Origin: Phialocephala subalpina
Taxonomy: Eukaryota; Ascomycota; Leotiomycetes; Helotiales; Mollisiaceae
DNA length: 64,000 nt
Direction of reading: 5' to 3'
NCBI GenBank assembly: GCA_900073065.1
Contig: FJOG01000089.1
Span: 7,441 to 71,440, forward strand
In this document: piece after piece, positions 59,301 through 64,000 of the stretch
Numbering within the stretch: the stretch's first letter is position 1
Layout: the number at the start of each line of letters is the position of its first letter
Notes under the pieces: generated by a model
What the model was told of the DNA's origin: nothing
The model's input: the letters and a program-made list of their open reading frames with translations, nothing else
The model's database searches: none
Translations under genes and position numbers: made by a program

Positions 59301-62300
59301 TTTCTTCGTCGTCGAAACATAATCCTTTCAGCTCAGGTACAGACGGATCAATAAGCTCTGCAGCGAGTGCAAACCTTGAAGTTTTCTTTCCATTCAGCTG
59401 CGTAACAGGGACCATGGGGATTGCCTGAAGTTTGACTTGAACGTCAAGAGATAAGAAAGAAAATTGGCGAAGAATGAATGCTGCCACTTGCTCTTTGCAA
59501 GAGGAAGTCCAATTGCTAGCCTGCCCACCTTTCCAGGCGGGAATGATGTGATCCTGTATGATTTGAACAGACTCGAGACAATCGGCGAGCCTAAGTTTTT
59601 GAAGGATTTGTCTTGAAGGGTTTGGCCACTTCGCGATCAAGAACTGAACACCGCTAATCTCAGGGACGGGGCTGATACCGTCGAGGAGTCCGACCGACTT
59701 GCTACACGAATTCAGATTTGTCCATGTTAAAACGGGCTCCCTATCATCTGTTAGTTAGGACTCGGAGGCACTGAACGGGTCTCTCTAACATTTGCACCCC
59801 CGCCGCCTTCCACGATACCTTTTGGAATATTTGAAGAAAACCAAGAGCTAGAACGACAACTTTGCGTGCCGACAAAGTCAGCGACTGAGGTAAATACGAT
59901 GCGACGAGCCTTGCTATCAGATGTTTTTCTTCATCTGCTGCATCATCAACCAAGGGAGATGTCCGATGCAACCACTGAAGAAATAAAACTATGCTGCTGG
60001 CGTCCTTGATAAACAGGTTTGACATAATATCTGGACTTTTCGTAAGAATTGACACGAAACCAGGAGCAGGTTCTGTTCGTCCTATATCGAGTAATGGCAG
60101 TGGCCTTGCAGATGACTTGGCATCGAATTTCCACATTAGCTCGCCTATTTCCCCCACAGGAGCGAAGTATACCTGCGAGGATGAGCTTCGTGGTTTGACT
60201 TTTCGATGGTGACCATTGCTCAACGGAAGTAGCCAAAGGCAAGAGATGTCTTTGTTAAGTATGTCGATACGACGCATCGATATCCAGGTCCACACTTTTG
60301 CGACAAATGCGGTGGGTTCCTCTCCCAGTACAACCATGTCTCGATCTTCTGGCATGTTCTTGAACACAGTGCTCATGCAATAATCTCTCAAGCAATTGGC
60401 TGAACGATAGCGAATAGAGGGATGTATAGTCGAATTTTCACACCCATCTCTCAGAACGCGCTGTGCTGCTGCTGGAAGCTTGTCAAGATCGAGGTTACGA
60501 AAATTCTCGAGGCAGAAGAGGTCTCGTTCAAAGTCGTCTCGATGAACAAACGCAGTGTAACCTCCGATTGACCGATAATTCCCATCTTGAAACGGAAATA
60601 GTTCGAGACCGTCGTAGTCGATGAATCCCGGGTCTGATAGGAGATATTCGAGGATTCTGTGCTTCATTTGATCACTCCACAGGCTAATCCGACTGCTCTC
60701 ACGTTTTAAAAAGGAACAGAGACTCTGGGGACACAAAACTCGATCTTTGAAAAGTTTCTTAGCTCTCTGCCGAAGTTGTTGTGGAATGTAAACAATTGGC
60801 GCCTTTGTTTCGCGAAGAGCGTCTTTCAAAGTCACTGGCTCGTCCCCTGCATCTAGCAAACCTTCGTTTGCTGTTACATAGCCTATCTCCGTAGGCCAAA
60901 GAGCGAGACACTCTTTGTCAATAATCCCTATCAAGTTCGCCGTAGCATTGCTCAAGGGGTCTCGGGCGTCGTCTATACTTTGTGGCCACTTCCTAAAAGC
61001 TGACTGACGAGGATAGAGATGGGCTAAGTAGCTGAGGAGCCTTGCCCAGGCTACTGGAACTGGTCCCTGCAATAACCAATCGTTCCACCTGGCTGGGGTT
61101 TGATCTTGGGTGCTTTTATCATTGAACTGATACAATCTCGCACGGTCGGGTGATATGCTGAAGTGCCCATGGATGTGGATAGGCTGACTGGTCAGGATCG
61201 GCAGTGGCAAGACGGTGAATAGCGATCCTGTTATCTTTGGGCACTGCATCTGTGCAACAATCAGTCGTAAAGTCGCCAAATTTTGCCAGGAAATCTGCTC
61301 ACTGGAAGCTGCGCTGCAACTGCAACCCAAGGTATGAATTTCTGGTCTTGTGCCCAATCTCTCAGGTCGCTATCCATCACATCAGGCTGTATGCTGTGGT
61401 GAACAACGAACGTAGTCTTCTTTGATTCTCCAGCAGATCTACACTCAATCCCTGCTTCAAAAGAATAGTCGAAAGAATAATCTAGGTTCTTCAGAGACCT
61501 CTTTACGGCATTATTAACCTTTAATTTGTGCCTAAAAATTTTTGAATCCCATTCAGCAAGAGTATTTTAAGAGACAAATTCGTTTCACTTACGATCGAAG
61601 CGTTTCGCCATCTACCATCTCAATTCCGATTAACATCCCCGCTGCAGATCCGATTTCAAGTTTCTCCAAATTTCTCCAAATTTCTCATAAACAGTAATCC
61701 GTTGTTCCCAAACTCAGACGCAAAGCTCTTGAAAACATCCAGTACTTCCGAAACAGTTGTTCTACGGTCGGAAATCTCGCTTTTTGTTGCTTGCGCTTCA
61801 GTACGTAGCGGAATTCGAATGATGGTACCTTCAAGATTCCGGTCAAGGTGCTCCATGACAGTCTGAAAGGCTGCCATGTGGTTCTGTATTGCAACCTCCC
61901 CAGAATTCGCCACAAAATCATACATGGGGCCACCTTCAGACCATTCGAGGTGAGGATCTAGGATGAGCAGACGCTCTCGTGAGACAATTGATGGTGAGTC
62001 GGTCCAATTATACACCTGCACAATAAGCCAACTCCTAGGCATCTATTTTGAAGGGATACCTACGGAATTAAAGCCTCGTCCAAACTTGCCCGTCGTTGAA
62101 CCGTCTTTGAGCTTCAAAGAGTCACCAAGGCGGGAGAGGTTGTAGAAGTCTGTGTTGGTGAATATGGCATTATTGTATGCTAGTAGAGCTGGGCCTTGAT
62201 ACTGTTCAAGCTTAGGATTGATGAGTTGGTTTGTTGGGTGAGTTCTTTCGTCGAGAATGAATCTCTGATATTCCATTAATTCTAGTCCTGTACGGGGCTC

Positions 62301-62457
62301 ACAAGTTGCGTACCACGACCGTAGCTCCTGCATCATCAGCATTTTGCAATAGCTCACGAAGCACAGTACCTCCAGCCGGATAGTCCCGACAGATATTCTT
62401 GAGGGCAGTTGTCAAGCGCTGGACCTGGGCATTATGAGCGATAGGTTGAAGCCCCAT
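53339..62457 (-). CDS. Giant sacsin-like protein: two HSP90-type ATPase modules and C-terminal BTB domain
   Basis: About 2,890 codons in ten exons on the minus strand: 62457-62314, 62264-62064, 62015-61593, 61531-61303, 61249-59790, 59740-58053, 57999-57840, about 57789 through the gap to 55361, and 55279-53339. Module 1 (residues 1 to about 280) has the GHKL/HSP90 N-box LRELLQNADDAGA, then GPALLAYNNAIF and TGKFGRGFNSVYNWTD, as in sacsin SIRPT repeats. Module 2 (about residue 1310 on) repeats it in weaker form: YLANADDA, LVHNDGVFSDDDF, QFGRGSQTMYHWTDVP. The C-terminus (about 2715 on) is a BTB/POZ domain (KLIDIKYSTEGKIIYAHRVV). Sacsin relatives are chaperone-like ATPases; the fungal role is unknown. 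Exon 3 contains a 10-bp tandem duplication (61661-61680) that shifts the frame; without it all phases agree. The 487-N gap hides about 160 residues. An upstream in-frame ATG exists at 62523. Confidence 0.8.
56341..56827. other. Assembly gap (487 N)
   Basis: A run of N inside the sacsin-like gene. The exon on either side is in a readable frame, but the true length and any intron are unknown. Confidence 0.99.
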
Positions 62458-64000
62458 TTTGAAGGCTTTGCGGTAACTGATATCTGTATAAAGAATTCGG
62501 GAAAGCGAAGTTATAGAAGGCAATCTCTGTTTGATTCTTGTTCATTAAATGAACGGATGGAATTTAATCCCCACCAGAATGCCCACAATCTAATTGAAAA
62601 GATGAAGTTACACAGGCGAGCATGCGAGCGGTAACATGTGGTCGCATTTCCCAAGAAAGATGCCCCTATTGGCCTCGGTTAATTTATCAGACCACTCGTT
62701 TCAATTCGGGAATGGGCATGAGAGGCGCTAGTCGCCAGAATTGTACTAAAGGGATCTTCGGTGGCTGTCAGTGGTCACGCTAGTACAGCTACCCCGCACG
62801 ATGAAAGCTTGCTTTGCCGTTCCCCCGCTTTTCTAGCCCCACCCCTCAAACGCTTTTGTCTGCCACAAAAGAAAAGACATAGAGTAAGTCGAAGTGTTGT
62901 CCTCGCTCTCTTGAAGCAGATCTACATGCATTCGCGAACTCTCGAAACAGAAAAAAAAAACCTGTCACTGCTCAAGTCCTGCTTTATCGATCAGAATGAA
63001 AAAGAGAAGCGTAGGAGAAGGGAACATCCACCGCTATCAAGTTTAATTTCCTGAGACACAAAAACCTTTATTTAACAAACTTTTAGGATCCGATCGACAC
63101 ATTGCATGTGCATACTTTGGTAAATTCTTTGGCATGCATTGAACACTCCACGTTACATGCCGGCTCATGGATGCAACACCACGGCCAAGCACTCCACAGC
63201 CCGGGGAAACTGGCCCACGTTAAAAGCCCGCTAATGCTGCAGAATTCTGGAGAATTTGTGCTAGCGATCGGGAAATCTTTCTCTGTTGACCACAATGAAA
63301 TGGGTACCCTTCCGTACAGTATTGTCCACGTGACTTAGCGATCCCAGCTACTCGACAAGTCAAAATTGCAATAGAGTTATTCATTGCCGATTTTTAAGAT
63401 GCTTCCCATTATGATAGGCAAGGTGCCGATGAAGACATTAATCATTATACCAATCATGCAGGTGAATGTGATGGCTATGGCGGGGTGCATCAGCCCTAGA
63501 GTCAGAAACCGTGTAGTCGTATTTTGACCTAAATCGATCTTTTCCTTAATTCTTTTGCGAACACATTTCTTGATTTTTCTAATTCTATCTCGGAGACAAG
63601 CAACTTATCTACCGTACATTTTGAAGCAGCAGGTCTCGGCTTCAGGAAACAGCACAACGCCCACTTCCAGGCGCTTACATCTCCATTTTACAGCTCCCTC
63701 CTAATCTTCATACCCCACCGATGCTGCATAATCCAGTTTGGGTGATATTGAGGCAATGTACAGTGCTTCATCACTGCAGGCCAGAGTCCACGGAGCATCT
63801 TTAGGGCGATGTACTTGACTGGTAGCCTTACGCGCTGTTTTCTAGGTGTGCTCCATCATCCGAAGTTGCTATCTAGATCGAGAGAGGATGGCAAATGTTT
63901 AAGCTTAAGCTATTTACACAATGTCCATAAAGCGAGATTATTCTCAAAACATGAAAGTCACATGATCGTTCCTTCCACACAAACCTGGTGCATAGGGGTT
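62458..64000. other. Upstream region of the sacsin-like gene, no further gene supported
   Basis: About 1.5 kb with normal composition. Short ORFs (62761-63054 plus, 63083-63295 minus, 63102-63338 plus) overlap each other on opposite strands and show no motif. No repeat, tRNA or terminal structure seen. Confidence 0.45.

Noticed and set aside
63083..63338. Overlapping short ORFs on both strands near the right end
   Set aside because: Neither has a recognisable domain, start context or intron structure.

Overview
The window is nuclear DNA of a filamentous ascomycete (Pezizomycotina), most likely a plant-associated or saprotrophic Leotiomycete. The evidence is short 40-80 bp GT-AG introns, secreted plant-cell-wall enzymes, HET-domain and NACHT/NLR genes, Zn2Cys6 regulators, and gene islands separated by AT-rich DNA that looks like product of repeat-induced point mutation (RIP). 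The class is inference. No rRNA, tRNA or CRISPR was seen. Two runs of N (23591-24093, 56341-56827) are assembly gaps, each inside a gene.

Layout. 1-1.5 kb is AT-rich RIP debris. 2.9-8.0 kb is a small carbohydrate-active cluster: a CBM1 protein with a damaged last intron, a GH131 glucanase and a secreted six-hairpin glycosidase-like protein. 8.3-12.8 kb holds a HET-domain relic and an intact NACHT NLR with an ankyrin-like tail. 14.3-18.5 kb holds an unknown conserved-looking gene, a frameshifted amidohydrolase relic cut by an AT-rich block, and a C2H2 zinc-finger gene with a stop inside its first finger. 19.5-24.4 kb holds an intact HET-domain gene and a UPC2-like Zn2Cys6 regulator. 25.9-26.3 kb is a degenerate satellite. 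27.5-28.2 kb is an S28 peptidase with an internal deletion. 29.4-29.9 kb is a 457 bp MITE. 30.1-32.8 kb is a GH78 alpha-L-rhamnosidase. 33-40 kb holds a HET gene with one internal stop and, across an AT-rich block, a decayed NLR in which NACHT and ankyrin repeats are fused to a Ser/Thr kinase. 40-44.6 kb holds repeat relics, a broken Zn2Cys6 gene, a SUR7/PalI-type membrane protein and a solo LTR. 44.6-52.7 kb is a full-length RIP-degraded Ty3/Gypsy chromovirus on the minus strand, with matching 262 bp LTRs and an ATAAT target duplication. 53.3-62.5 kb is a roughly 2,890-residue sacsin-like gene (two HSP90-like ATPase modules and a C-terminal BTB domain).

How the genes relate. There is no operon-like logic. 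Two themes recur: plant polysaccharide attack (CBM1, GH131, six-hairpin, GH78) and self/non-self recognition (three HET genes, two NLRs, possibly the sacsin-like ATPase). Genes beside AT-rich blocks carry nonsense codons that mostly fit C-to-T or G-to-A change, which suggests RIP leaking out of repeats. The two most unusual items are the NACHT-ankyrin-kinase fusion at 35.9-40.0 kb and an antisense cysteine-cluster ORF between pol and the 3' LTR of the chromovirus at 45.6-46.4 kb.
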